Part shown: positions 1 to 9,298 of the stretch, piece by piece
How positions within the stretch are numbered: the first letter of the stretch is position 1
Layout: every line of letters starts with the position of its first letter
NCBI GenBank assembly: GCA_041398825.1
Contig: JAWKTX010000006.1
Span: 356,823-420,822, forward strand
Reading direction: 5' to 3'
DNA from: Planctomycetaceae bacterium
GTDB lineage: Bacteria > Planctomycetota > Planctomycetia > Planctomycetales > Planctomycetaceae
Length of the DNA: 64,000 nt
Made by a program: the position numbers and the translations under genes
The notes under the pieces: generated by a model
Told to the model about the DNA's origin: nothing
What the model saw: the letters and a program-made list of their open reading frames with translations, nothing else
The model's database searches: none

Positions 1-2697
1 GTCATGGAGCTGCGTACGCTCGCCGACTGGGTGGTCGCTCAACGGCTGCGCAGCATCGATGGTGTTTCACAGGTCTTTACGATGGGGGGACAGCGAAAGC
101 AGTTTCAGGTACTGATCGATCCGGACGCTCTGATTCGAATGGGTGTGACTTTGCAGGAGGTTCGAGATGCGGTCGTGAAGAGCAACGTAAACACGACGGG
201 AGGCTATCTTGACGAGCAGGGTCCCAATGAACTGCTTGTCCGTGCAATTGGTCGCGTGCAAACAGTTCAGGACCTGGAAAAGGTTGTCGTCAGCGTTCAT
301 GATGGTCGCCCCATCGCTTTGACGCAGGTTGCACGTATTGTCGAAGCCGGACAGGTCAAACGTGGAGACAGTTCCGCGTTTATTCGCAACGAATCTGATG
401 GAACCTTCTCCGGTGGAAAGGCCGTCGTGCTGACCATCAACAAGCAGCCGGATGCAGATACCAGAACTGTCGACCAGGCGGTGAGAAAAGCCGTCGAAGA
501 CCTGCGAGTGGCACTGCCTGAAGACATTCGTATCGAGCCGCTCTATGCACAGCGATCATTCATCGAACGTGCCATCGCGAATGTTGTGGAAGCTTTGCGA
601 GATGGTGGCATCCTGGTCGTCATCATTCTGTTTCTTTTCCTGCTGAATCTGCGGACAACACTGATCACGTTGACGGCAATCCCCTTGTCGCTGGCGATCA
701 CCGTCATTGTGTTTCATCTGTTTGGTTTGTCCATCAATACGATGACGCTGGGAGGATTAGCGGTCGCCATCGGGGAACTTGTCGACGACGCGATTGTGGA
801 CGTTGAAAACATCTTCCGGAGACTGAAGGAGAATGCTGAAAAGGAACGCCCCGAAAGCACGCTTTACGTTGTGTACGAAGCCAGCCGTGAAATTAGAAAT
901 TCCATTGTCTTTGGCACCATGATTGTCGTTCTTGTCTTCCTGCCACTATTTGCTTTGACGGGTATGGAAGGTCGGCTGTTCGCTCCGATGGGAGTCGCCT
1001 ACATTGTCTCAATTCTTTCGTCGCTGCTGGTTTCGCTGACAGTAACTCCCGTGCTTTCTTACTGGTTGCTTGGAGGTCAGAAAAGTGAGTCGGAACACAT
1101 CGATGGATTTGTTGTTCGGATTCTGAAGCGGGTGGCGGATCACGTGATTCGGTTTAGTCTCGCCTGGCCACGCCTGAATCTGGTTGCAACCACCATTGCA
1201 GTGACTGTCGCTGCGATGTTTGTTGTGCGCCTGGACCGCGACTTTCTGCCCCCGTTCAATGAAGGTGTGATTCAGCTGAACGTGGTGCTGCCGCCGGGCA
1301 CGTCGCTGCGAACCTCCAATGAAATCAATGAGGTCGTGGAAACGCGTTTGCAGAAAATTGAAGACATTGTTCGCTGTAGTCGGCGCACCGGACGTGCTGA
1401 ACTGGATGAGCACGCGGAAGGCGTCAACATGACAGAATTCATCATCGAACTGAATCCTTCATCCCCCCGCAGTCGCGAAGAGCAGCTTGAAGAAATCCGC
1501 GAGGCGATGGCTGACATTCGCGGGATTGTGACCGCCGTGGAACAACCGCTGGCCCACTTGATCTCCCACATGTTGAGTGGTGTGAAAGCTCAGATTGGAA
1601 TCAAAATCTACGGTGATGATCTGGACGTGCTTCGTCGCCTGGCCAATACCGCACAGCAGAAGATCAGCACCGTCGCCGGAGTCAAAGATCTAATGATTGA
1701 ACCACTGGTTGTGATTCCCCAGCTACGCATCAAACCGGATCGCGACAAATTGCTGCAGTACGGCTTGAACATGGCGGACGTCAATCAATTTATTCAGACC
1801 GCCATGAACGGCGAAGTTGTTTCAGAGGTTCTTGCCGACCAGCGTACATTCGACCTGCTGGTTCGCCTTGATGATCGCTTTCGGGAAGATAAGACCGTGC
1901 TGGAACGGCTAACGATCGAACTGCCTGACGGCGGTCATGTTCCTCTGTCTGCGGTTGCTTCCATCATTCCGTCAGGCGGGCCAAATGCAATCAATCGGGA
2001 AAATGTCCGGCGAAGAATGGTGATTCAGTGCAATGTCAGCGAACGAGGCGTGGTGGACGTTGTGGGAGACATTCAGGCCGCCCTTGCGGAACTTAACGAG
2101 GATATGCCGGAGGGTTATTTCATCGAATATGGCGGACAATTCGAGAGTCAGCAGGCAGCCAGTCGCGTGATTGGTGCCTTGTTTCTCGTATCGATGTTTG
2201 CCGTTTTTCTCGTTCTCTTCAGCATGTTTCGTTCCGTCAATCTGTCACTTCAGGTGATGGCCGCGCTTCCGATGGCTTTCATCGGCAGTGTTGCTGCTCT
2301 TGTGTGGACAGGTCAGACGCTCACGATTGCTGCCATGGTAGGATTCATTTCGCTGGCCGGAATCGCTTCACGAAACGGAATCCTGCTGCTGAACCACTAC
2401 CTGCACCTGGTTCAGCACGAGGGCGAACAACTAAATTCATCCATGATTATCCGAGCCGGAAAGGAGCGACTTGTTCCCGTCCTGATGACGGCGCTGACGT
2501 CCGGAATTGGATTGGTTCCACTCGTGATGTCGCCTGGTCAGCCCGGACGAGAAATTCTTTACCCTGTAGCCACGGTCATTCTGGGTGGATTAATTAGTTC
2601 CACGATGCTGGATTTCTTCGTGCATCCGGCACTCTTCTGGCTGTTCGGACTTAAGTCGGCCAGAAGCGTGATTGATTCAAGCGAACAGGAATTCTGA
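1..2697 (+). CDS. Efflux RND transporter permease, CusA/CzcA-like (5' end outside window)
   Basis: Inner-membrane, proton-driven pump subunit of a tripartite RND exporter; the heavy-metal (CusA/CzcA) branch fits best. The frame is open from the first base and 897 residues are visible. Family members are about 1,040 residues, so roughly 140 N-terminal residues, including the first membrane helix, lie outside the window. The visible protein starts in a periplasmic porter region (ELRTLADWVV), then has a helix block with LGGLAVAIGELVDDAIVDVE, the usual acidic TM4 motif of this branch. A second porter half and a C-terminal helix block (SLAGIASRNGILLL) follow. No partner membrane-fusion or outer-membrane gene lies downstream; they may be upstream. 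The substrate is inferred from family only. Confidence 0.9.
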   Translation, partial: VMELRTLADWVVAQRLRSIDGVSQVFTMGGQRKQFQVLIDPDALIRMGVTLQEVRDAVVKSNVNTTGGYLDEQGPNELLVRAIGRVQTVQDLEKVVVSVHDGRPIALTQVARIVEAGQVKRGDSSAFIRNESDGTFSGGKAVVLTINKQPDADTRTVDQAVRKAVEDLRVALPEDIRIEPLYAQRSFIERAIANVVEALRDGGILVVIILFLFLLNLRTTLITLTAIPLSLAITVIVFHLFGLSINTMTLGGLAVAIGELVDDAIVDVENIFRRLKENAEKERPESTLYVVYEASREIRNSIVFGTMIVVLVFLPLFALTGMEGRLFAPMGVAYIVSILSSLLVSLTVTPVLSYWLLGGQKSESEHIDGFVVRILKRVADHVIRFSLAWPRLNLVATTIAVTVAAMFVVRLDRDFLPPFNEGVIQLNVVLPPGTSLRTSNEINEVVETRLQKIEDIVRCSRRTGRAELDEHAEGVNMTEFIIELNPSSPRSREEQLEEIREAMADIRGIVTAVEQPLAHLISHMLSGVKAQIGIKIYGDDLDVLRRLANTAQQKISTVAGVKDLMIEPLVVIPQLRIKPDRDKLLQYGLNMADVNQFIQTAMNGEVVSEVLADQRTFDLLVRLDDRFREDKTVLERLTIELPDGGHVPLSAVASIIPSGGPNAINRENVRRRMVIQCNVSERGVVDVVGDIQAALAELNEDMPEGYFIEYGGQFESQQAASRVIGALFLVSMFAVFLVLFSMFRSVNLSLQVMAALPMAFIGSVAALVWTGQTLTIAAMVGFISLAGIASRNGILLLNHYLHLVQHEGEQLNSSMIIRAGKERLVPVLMTALTSGIGLVPLVMSPGQPGREILYPVATVILGGLISSTMLDFFVHPALFWLFGLKSARSVIDSSEQEF

Positions 2698-2936
2698 TCG
2701 GGGAACGATCTACTGTGCCGTTCAACAAATGCGTGGAAAGGGCGGCTTCAAATTCAACTTCAAACAGTACCCCCACTGATGAATTCGGTTTGGTGTGCAA
2801 TATTCAATGGTTTCGGTAACCTGTTCATCAAGCGACTCCATTGGCGAGTTGGCTCAGGTAGTTCCCATTCATCTCAGGTAACTACCATTGATATCGAACT
2901 GGGAAACTTCGCCGGGAAGCGATGGAGACGAATCAA

Positions 2937-4487
2937 ATGGCCGGATATGACTGTGTACGAACCTTGCCTCCCGGAAGACGGATTCAGGCACTGATTCGAC
3001 GACTGATTCTGTCTGTGTTTTGCCTGACGACCGGGGCCATTGCATCCGAGCGACCCAATTTCCTGTTCATTCTGACAGACGATCAGTCCCCGTACACTCT
3101 GAGCACCTACGGGAACAATGTTTGCCAGACGCCAAACATCAACCGGATCTCAACGGAAGGCATGACGATTGTAGACGCCCATCACATGGGGTCGTACACA
3201 GGAGCTGTTTGTTTGCCGTCCCGGACGATGATCATGACAGGCCGAACCGTGTGGCGAATTCCACACCGCAGAAGTGGGCGCAATGCGAAGCAAGATGATC
3301 CGCAGGCGTCACCAGACTTCATTGAAGAAGCTGCCGGAAACAGCATGGCGGCTCTCTTCAACAATGCAGGCTACGATACGTTCAGAACCTGTAAAAAAGG
3401 AAATACATTTGGACCAGCCAACCAAAAATTCAAAGTTCTTCACGAGGCCGACAAACGGGAAGGTGACGATGAGAATGGAAGTAAGTGGCATGGAGACCGT
3501 GCGGTTGATTTTCTGAAGCAGCGAATTGCTGACCGCGACGACGATCCTTTCCTGATGTTCCTTGGATTCTCTCACCCGCACGACCCTCGCAATGGCAAAC
3601 CAGAGCTACTGAAGAAGTATGGAGCAGAGAATCTCAGACAGCCGCCATCTCGACTGAACCCCGCGGCGCCGCCGCTACCTGTTGAATATCTTCCGGCTCA
3701 CCCTTTTCACCATGGCCACCCCGGCCTGCGCGATGAAACGACGGTGCAGGGGGTTCTGACAGATCGCTCGGAAGCGACCATTCGTAATGAACTTGGACGC
3801 GAGTATGCCTGCATTGAAAATATCGATGTGCAGGTTGGACGCGTTCTGGATCTCCTGCAGCAAACGGGGGAATTGGATAATACGTACGTATTCTTCACAT
3901 CTGATCACGGCATTGCAGTTGGGCGGCATGGACTTACCGGAAAACAGAATCTCTACGAGCATACCTGGCGGGTTCCATTCCTTGTACGTGGACCCGGCGT
4001 GAAGGCAGGAAGTCGCGCCTCCGGGTTTATTTATTTGCTGGATGTGTTGCCGACGATGTGTGATCTGGCCGGAATTCATCGCCCGGAAAAGATGGAAGGT
4101 CTGAGCTTTCGAAATGTGCTTGATGGCAGCCAGAATCGGATCCGCGACACACTCTACGGGGTGTATTGTGGGGGCACAAAACCGGGGATGAGGAGCGTCA
4201 AGACAGCCGATGGATGGAAACTGATCAAATATGATGTCATGGATGGACAGGTTCGTGAAACCCAGTTGTTCAATCTGAACGAGAACCCTTTCGAACTGCT
4301 GGGCGATCATCATGCATCGACGGTGATTTCGATCACGGGAAATACTCCGCTGCCCCATCAAAAAAATCTCGCGGATGACCCGCGATTTGCGGCAAAGCGT
4401 CTTCAGCTTGAGGCGGCTCTTCTGGCGGAACAGGTTCGGCTGGACGATCCATACAGACTTTGGGATCAGCCACAGTTACCTCAATAG
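2937..4487 (+). CDS. Secreted sulfatase (formylglycine-dependent)
   Basis: Hydrolyses sulfate esters, probably of polysaccharides, outside the cytoplasm. The N-terminus has Arg residues followed by a hydrophobic stretch ending near AIASERPN, a signal peptide. The alkaline-phosphatase-fold start is clear: NFLFILTDDQ supplies metal-binding acidic residues. The sulfatase signature CLPSR (Cys at about residue 92) carries the Cys that is matured to formylglycine; TSDHG is the later metal-site motif. About 516 aa, normal length. The ATG at 2937 is preceded by GGAG with a 9-base spacer, better than the in-frame ATG at 2922. Planctomycetes encode many such sulfatases; the sulfated substrate cannot be read from the sequence. 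No maturase gene is adjacent. Confidence 0.93.
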   Translation: MAGYDCVRTLPPGRRIQALIRRLILSVFCLTTGAIASERPNFLFILTDDQSPYTLSTYGNNVCQTPNINRISTEGMTIVDAHHMGSYTGAVCLPSRTMIMTGRTVWRIPHRRSGRNAKQDDPQASPDFIEEAAGNSMAALFNNAGYDTFRTCKKGNTFGPANQKFKVLHEADKREGDDENGSKWHGDRAVDFLKQRIADRDDDPFLMFLGFSHPHDPRNGKPELLKKYGAENLRQPPSRLNPAAPPLPVEYLPAHPFHHGHPGLRDETTVQGVLTDRSEATIRNELGREYACIENIDVQVGRVLDLLQQTGELDNTYVFFTSDHGIAVGRHGLTGKQNLYEHTWRVPFLVRGPGVKAGSRASGFIYLLDVLPTMCDLAGIHRPEKMEGLSFRNVLDGSQNRIRDTLYGVYCGGTKPGMRSVKTADGWKLIKYDVMDGQVRETQLFNLNENPFELLGDHHASTVISITGNTPLPHQKNLADDPRFAAKRLQLEAALLAEQVRLDDPYRLWDQPQLPQ

Positions 4488-4714
4488 CCGTTGTGCGTTC
4501 GTTGAATACGCCTCCTGAATCAGGAAAGCACATCGGAAGGAGTGTCTCCCGCACGACGGGCCGGTCCGGCTGTTGCGCCGAACTGGGGCATTATCGCTGT
4601 TTAAGTTAACGGCGCAATTGCGACTTCCGTGCGCAGTTGCTAAACCTGTCAACCAGTCCGTAGTGGATGAAAGTTTATCTCTGTGCTTCTAAACTGCTTC
4701 GAAGGATTTCATTG

Positions 4715-5695
4715 ATGAAGAGTCTCAACCGGCGCGGCTTCACTCTCATTGAGTTGTTAGTCGTCATCGCCATTATTGCAATCCTGATTGCCCTCTTACT
4801 CCCGGCAGTGCAACAAGCTCGCGAAGCAGCGAGACGCACACAATGTAAGAACAATTTGAAGCAACTGGGACTGGCGCTTCACAACTACCACGACGTCTAC
4901 AATCATTTCCCAATCAACTACAGCACCACGTTCACACTCGACAACACAACCATGAGCTGGCTGGTTGGAATTCTACCCTACATTGAACAGGCGAACCTGT
5001 TTAATCAGGTGGACCCTAACTTCGGAATTAACAACGATCCTCGGTCACCGACCCCGAACACCGTCACTCCCGTCAACCCAAGCAATGGATGGGTTGCAAA
5101 ACAACCGATTCCGGCATTTCGCTGTCCGTCCGACACCAGTGATGCACTATTGGGTGGTCGAGCGAATTATGGTGGCACCTGGGCGGTCAACAGTTACAAG
5201 GGTGTTGCAGGAGCCAACTGGGCGTGGGGCAGCTGGACGTCGCCAGCAGCATTCAACAACACGCGGTGGGGGACCTCAAACAACGGACTGGATCGAGGAA
5301 ACGGTATCTTGTTCCGGGGCAATGGATTTCCCTACTCAAATAACATGAGCAAGATCACTGACGGGACCAGCAATACACTTGCGATCGGTGAAGTGGTTGC
5401 TCGCTACTGTACGCATACCTGGTGGTGGTGGTTCAACGGAAGTACGGCAACGTGTTCAATTCCACTGAATGCCCCCGGGGTCTGTGCCGGCGCCGCCAAT
5501 GTCACCAAGGATCAGGGTTTGGTAAACTGTGCAGGCGACTGGCCGAACAACTATTCATTCAAGAGTCAGCATGTTGGTGGCGGGCAATTTGCTTTGTGCG
5601 ATGGATCCGTGAAATTCATCAGTGAAAACATCGACCTCAACCTGTACCGAAGTATCGCGACCATTGCAGGCGGCGAGACAGTCGGCGAATTCTAG
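4715..5695 (+). CDS. DUF1559 family protein with prepilin-type N-terminus
   Basis: Planctomycete-typical protein of unknown role. The N-terminus RRGFTLIELLVVIAIIAIL is a type IV prepilin cleavage and methylation motif, cut after Gly with Phe next. The hydrophobic helix is followed by LLPAVQQAREAARRTQCKNN, the hallmark of DUF1559. The C-terminal H-x-G-G motif (SQHVGGGQFALCDGSVKF) is also characteristic. The ATG at 4715 has GAAGGA eight bases upstream and puts the prepilin motif next to the start, so the 16-residue extension back to 4667 is unlikely. The product is 326 aa. A small lipoprotein gene follows, a common pairing in this phylum. A dispersed repeat begins right at the stop codon. Confidence 0.93.
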   Translation: MKSLNRRGFTLIELLVVIAIIAILIALLLPAVQQAREAARRTQCKNNLKQLGLALHNYHDVYNHFPINYSTTFTLDNTTMSWLVGILPYIEQANLFNQVDPNFGINNDPRSPTPNTVTPVNPSNGWVAKQPIPAFRCPSDTSDALLGGRANYGGTWAVNSYKGVAGANWAWGSWTSPAAFNNTRWGTSNNGLDRGNGILFRGNGFPYSNNMSKITDGTSNTLAIGEVVARYCTHTWWWWFNGSTATCSIPLNAPGVCAGAANVTKDQGLVNCAGDWPNNYSFKSQHVGGGQFALCDGSVKFISENIDLNLYRSIATIAGGETVGEF

Positions 5696-5793
5696 CAGCC
5701 TGTTGAAAAACGGGACTGGCTCGAGCAGGAGACCATAAAAAACCATGGTTTCCAGTCGTCCTTCGTGCCTGTCCTGGTTTTTCAACGGACAGC
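5696..5793. repeat. Dispersed ~98-bp palindromic element, copy 1 (complete)
   Basis: Begins CAGCCTGTTGAAAAACGGG immediately after the DUF1559 stop codon and ends GTTTTTCAACGGACAG. The two ends form an imperfect inverted repeat (GTTGAAAAAC against GTTTTTCAAC), with a palindrome AACCATGGTT inside. The same sequence recurs at 31188-31286 with few changes and as partial copies at 21113-21140 and 56598-56623. It has no coding capacity. It behaves like a REP- or MITE-like interspersed repeat located at gene 3' ends. Confidence 0.85.
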
Positions 5794-5877
5794 CAGCTTC
5801 TTCGGAATGCTGAAGCGTACCTCGCATTCGGCCCTTGCGGCTGAGTTCTCCCTGCGCGGACGGGGAATGGTTCAACG

Positions 5878-5910
5878 GCGGGCGACTCTGCATCGCCCGC
5901 TCATTTTTTT
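5878..5910 (+). terminator. Rho-independent terminator
   Basis: A perfect 8-bp stem, GCGGGCGA and TCGCCCGC around a 7-base loop, is followed by TCATTTTTTT. It lies between the DUF1559 gene and the lipoprotein gene on the plus strand, so the two genes are probably separate or only partly co-transcribed. Confidence 0.8.
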
Positions 5911-5930
5911 AACCAATCGTAACACGGTAG

Positions 5931-6359
5931 ATGTCCATGAATCGTGCAATCCTGACTTCATTCCTTTGCTTGTGCAGCATTGCTGGCTGCGGTGAGGCGA
6001 GTGACGCTCCCGCGACGGCCCCAGTGAGCGGAGTGGTCATGCTGAATGGCCAGCCACTTCCTGAAGCGGTTGTGACCTTCCATCCCGAATCTGGTCCGTC
6101 AGGCATTGGCCTGGCTGATGCGAACGGCAAATATACCGTGAAGACAAATGGTCGCAACGGAGCTCCTGTTGGTAAGTGCAAGGTGACCGTGGCTGTTGCG
6201 AATGGCCCGGAAGGCTTCCCGGAAGCTGATGGAAACGAAATTCAGCTGCTGGAAAAACCTCGACTGAACGCCAAGTACTCCAACCCGGACACCACCGACC
6301 TGATCGTGGAAATCACGGCAGAAGGTACGAAGGATCTGCAACTGGATCTTGATAGCTGA
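5931..6359 (+). CDS. Small lipoprotein with carboxypeptidase-regulatory-like (Ig-type) fold
   Basis: A 142-aa exported lipoprotein. The signal peptide (MSMNRAILTSFLCLCSIAGC) ends in a lipobox SIAGC with the lipidated Cys at about residue 20. The rest reads as one beta-sandwich of the carboxypeptidase-regulatory-like/transthyretin type: PVSGVVMLNGQPLPEAVVTF, then GLADANGKYTV, the repeating 'modifiable value then time/context' pattern of this fold. Planctomycetes often encode such a lipoprotein directly after a DUF1559 gene, as here. Binding partner and function are unknown. An in-frame ATG at 5937 is an equally possible start. Confidence 0.82.
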   Translation: MSMNRAILTSFLCLCSIAGCGEASDAPATAPVSGVVMLNGQPLPEAVVTFHPESGPSGIGLADANGKYTVKTNGRNGAPVGKCKVTVAVANGPEGFPEADGNEIQLLEKPRLNAKYSNPDTTDLIVEITAEGTKDLQLDLDS

Positions 6360-6413
6360 TCCAGTCCGACGCTCAAAGCAGGCCTCAGGCCGTTGGAAAT
6401 GCCCAAATCTTTC

Positions 6414-7142
6414 CTACGGCTGCCGCTTTTCTTCCGCGTAACTGCGGCGGATGTACAGCGGTTCCAGAGCGTTCACGTTTTCGACAACGTCCTTCAGTCG
6501 CTGAGCGGCTCCGATCTGTGCGACCGTGTATGCTCGCGGCTGCCAGAACCTGGCGTCGACAACTTGAAATCGATCGTTGAGAGAAACCTGTTTCGTCAGT
6601 GCGGGCCCGGAAAGTGGAATACTCGTAGATAGCTGCCCCGGGCCAATGATGGTGACGGGGTGGTTTGAACAGCGCAGCTGACTTTCGGGATCAAAGCCGT
6701 ATTCGTTCCAGAACAATTCGCCACGCTGAGCATCGCTAATGGCGGCAACGACCGGGATATCAGCCGGGACCTGCTGTGCAATTGCCTGCAATGTGTCGAC
6801 GGTCACCAGTGACGCTTTGTTGATCCAGGCAAACGTCTTTGCGAATGTCAGCCCCACGCGAAGCCCGGTAAAGCTGCCCGGCCCGATGCTCACTGCGACG
6901 GTGTGAATTTCCCCCGGAGTAACACCCTGCTCGCACAGCAGCCTTTGAACATCCGCCACAAGAGTTTGGGCGTGTCGGCGTCCTTCTGAATCCAGAAGGA
7001 GTTCAATGATCTCACCATCATCGCTTCGCAACGCGATGGAACCAATCATTCCGGACGTTTCCACAGCCAGCAGATAGCCAGCCTCACCATTGGTACCATT
7101 CGGTGGCTGATGCACGCTATTCACCGACCGAAAGTATCTCAT
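6414..7142 (-). CDS. tsaB: tRNA N6-threonylcarbamoyladenosine biosynthesis protein TsaB
   Basis: Dimerisation partner of TsaD in the complex that makes N6-threonylcarbamoyladenosine at position 37 of ANN-decoding tRNAs; itself a degraded ASKHA-fold paralogue of TsaD. Diagnostic stretches are YLLAVETSGMIGSIAL near the N-terminus and SIGPGSFTGLRVGLTFAKTF in the middle. Length 242 aa is normal. The start overlaps the last 26 bases of lipA, so translation is probably coupled; the first ~20 residues are unlike the family and a later GTG start is possible. The three genes lipB-lipA-tsaB overlap head to tail and are likely one transcript. Confidence 0.92.
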   Translation of the reverse strand: MRYFRSVNSVHQPPNGTNGEAGYLLAVETSGMIGSIALRSDDGEIIELLLDSEGRRHAQTLVADVQRLLCEQGVTPGEIHTVAVSIGPGSFTGLRVGLTFAKTFAWINKASLVTVDTLQAIAQQVPADIPVVAAISDAQRGELFWNEYGFDPESQLRCSNHPVTIIGPGQLSTSIPLSGPALTKQVSLNDRFQVVDARFWQPRAYTVAQIGAAQRLKDVVENVNALEPLYIRRSYAEEKRQP

Positions 7143-8157
7143 TGAAGATGAACGGCTGAACGCCGGTATCCATCGAATCCGTCATCTCGCCAGCATGATA
7201 GCTACTGCGAACAAAAGGTCCGCTGGCGACCATTCGGAAGCCCATTTCGCGAGCGATTTGCCCAAGCTCGTTGAATTCCTCCGGCGGCAGATATCTTTCG
7301 ACGGGAAGGTGATCGGGAGTTGGCTGAAGATACTGGCCGAGCGTAAGAATATCACAGTCGACAGCGCGCAGATCGGCGAAGACCTGAATCAATTCTTCCC
7401 GAGTTTCACCCAAACCCAGCATCAGGCCGCTTTTCGTTGGCATTTTCGGAGCTTCGCTTCGAACCTGACTCAGCAGGTCTAACGTTCGCTGGTACTCAGC
7501 ATTCCTTCGAACACGATGATAAAGCCGCGGGACTGTTTCTGTGTTGTGATTAAACACGTCCGGCTGAGATTCGATGACGCGGCTGATAGCCGCGCGGTTT
7601 CCCATGAAGTCTGGCGTCAGCACTTCGACCTGAGCTCCCGTTCGGCGGCGGACCGCAAGGACCGTCTGGTACCAGTGCTCTGCGCCGCCGTCTTTCAGAT
7701 CATCTCGCGTGACGGATGTGATCACGACATATTTGAGGCCCAGCCGTTCAGCTGCTTCAGCAACACGTTCAGGTTCATCAATCTGAAGTTGTTCTGTCTT
7801 GCCACGTGGTACCGAACAGAAGCCGCACGGGCGAGTGCAGACGTTTCCGCCGATCATGAATGTGGCGGTTTTCTGCGACCAGCATTCTGTGCGATTCGGG
7901 CATTTAGCACTTTCGCAAACCGTCTCCAGTTTCAGGTCTTCGATGACATCATTCGTGTATGCCATGCCAGCCTGAGGCAACGGCCGTTTCAGCCATCTCG
8001 GCAAACGTCGAACGTGCCCCGTCGGATTGGAAGCCTGCAGCTGACTCGATACTTCAGGATTCGCCGTGGCGGAGCAACAGTCTGATCCACTGCTGCACTG
8101 CCCACCCGACGAGCATGAGCCGGAATCAGACGGATTAATGATCGGTAAACTTGTCAT
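7117..8157 (-). CDS. lipA: Lipoyl synthase
   Basis: Radical-SAM enzyme that inserts two sulfurs into protein-bound octanoyl chains to give lipoate. Both Fe-S sites are visible. The auxiliary cluster has Cys81, Cys86 and Cys92 (CESAKCPNRTEC), with its Ser ligand in RSSYHAGE near the C-terminus. The radical-SAM cluster has Cys107, Cys111 and Cys114 (CTRPCGFC). The length is 346 aa. The first ~45 residues are an odd Ser- and Cys-rich extension (five Cys between residues 15 and 28) not needed by the family. The start overlaps lipB by 23 bases and the end overlaps tsaB. Confidence 0.96.
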   Translation of the reverse strand: MTSLPIINPSDSGSCSSGGQCSSGSDCCSATANPEVSSQLQASNPTGHVRRLPRWLKRPLPQAGMAYTNDVIEDLKLETVCESAKCPNRTECWSQKTATFMIGGNVCTRPCGFCSVPRGKTEQLQIDEPERVAEAAERLGLKYVVITSVTRDDLKDGGAEHWYQTVLAVRRRTGAQVEVLTPDFMGNRAAISRVIESQPDVFNHNTETVPRLYHRVRRNAEYQRTLDLLSQVRSEAPKMPTKSGLMLGLGETREELIQVFADLRAVDCDILTLGQYLQPTPDHLPVERYLPPEEFNELGQIAREMGFRMVASGPFVRSSYHAGEMTDSMDTGVQPFIFNEILSVGE

Positions 8158-8887
8158 TGACCTGCACCCTGGTTCTCTTCAGGAATGGATGCCCCGAATG
8201 AATATGATATTCAGGGTAGCCGAGTTCTTCACATAAATTCTGAATCAGCGACGCCCGTACTTGTGACATTTGAGTGGGCCGCACTCGCTCTGCGTCGAGA
8301 GATGAGATTTTCTGCCCGAGCAACCCCCGACCAATCTCTCGCTGTTCATCAAGTCGACTGCTTACGTTCAGGCAGATCCCAAAACTCGTAACACCGTCTT
8401 CGACACGAATGCCGATTTCGCTGATCACTCCGTGTCGACCTTCAACCACGGAATCGTCCGTCAGACCGGGGCGGGCTGAAACCTGCTGCTCTCGACATGA
8501 CAGTACAACCGCACGAAGGAGATGGTCCCGGTATTCCGCTGCGTTCATTCCACACTCCGGAAGCGAAATCACGACATAGGCGATCAGTTGCCCGGGTTGG
8601 TGCAGGATCGCATGGCCATCGCGTTTGACGCGGTGAACCGAAATTAATCGTGCTTCCAGCTCTCGTGGATCTGCCGGCAGTTCCAGCAGGTTGCTGTCTG
8701 CCCCCATCGTCACAGCCGGTGGATGCTCGCACATCAGGATGGCCGCATTGATACGACTTTGGGAGCGTACTTCATGCACCATCAGTTTCTGCAGCGCCAG
8801 CACTGACATCACGTCGACAAGTCCGAGGAGTCGGACTTCCGCGATGGTTGCGGTCTTACTGGTAAATGCTTCCCAATCGATGGTCAT
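8135..8887 (-). CDS. lipB: LipB-like octanoyltransferase family protein, catalytic residues not seen
   Basis: Family role: transfer of octanoate from acyl carrier protein to lipoyl domains, the step before LipA. The gene sits directly upstream of lipA with a 23-bp overlap. Recognisable blocks are RDGHAILHQPGQLIAYVV, matching the LipB stretch with its conserved His (His96), and ISEIGIRVEDGVTSFGICLN. By eye alignment with E. coli LipB, the catalytic Lys position reads Val154. The region of the catalytic Cys (around residues 186-192) holds no Cys. It may use other residues, have lost activity, or act as another biotin/lipoate-ligase-fold protein. Length 250 aa. Family is well supported, activity is not. 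Confidence 0.8.
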   Translation of the reverse strand: MTIDWEAFTSKTATIAEVRLLGLVDVMSVLALQKLMVHEVRSQSRINAAILMCEHPPAVTMGADSNLLELPADPRELEARLISVHRVKRDGHAILHQPGQLIAYVVISLPECGMNAAEYRDHLLRAVVLSCREQQVSARPGLTDDSVVEGRHGVISEIGIRVEDGVTSFGICLNVSSRLDEQREIGRGLLGQKISSLDAERVRPTQMSQVRASLIQNLCEELGYPEYHIHSGHPFLKRTRVQVNDKFTDH

Positions 8888-9298
8888 GCGGGTTGAAATA
8901 ATACGGGATGGACCGAGCGACGATCACCGAGGCGCAACCTGTTAGTCAGGGTGGTCACCCGGTAAGAAAACGGCATCATGCCGACATGCCGTGATTCTAC
9001 CACGCACAACGACTTCAACCCAACGGAAGTCTGTGGTTCCATTCAGATTCGAAGCAGGGATCCGCTATTCCAGGTCTGATTCTCAGGCATGGTATGCCGA
9101 TCCCATGCTGGGCGGCCGCGTAAAATTGCATCCAGGAACGCGTAGCGAGGGGTAAAGCACCTGTCAGGCGTTGGCGTGGCCTGCTGATTCTGTCACGTGC
9201 AAAACGTCTGTAATTCGGCTCGAAGCCGGGTGATCCGGCCCCCGGATGACGATCCGGAGGGATACCAAATCAGATCACAGGGCCAGCAGTGGAGTTCG
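8888..9298. other. Intergenic region between lipB and flgE, no gene seen
   Basis: 411 bases between the start of lipB and the stop of flgE, both on the minus strand. It must hold the promoter of the lipB-lipA-tsaB group and possibly the flgE terminator. I see no convincing -35/-10 pair, hairpin with T-run or open reading frame with coding character. Confidence 0.5.

Noticed and set aside
2779..2994. 71-codon plus-strand frame before the sulfatase
   Set aside because: Overlaps the sulfatase start in another frame and has no coding character.
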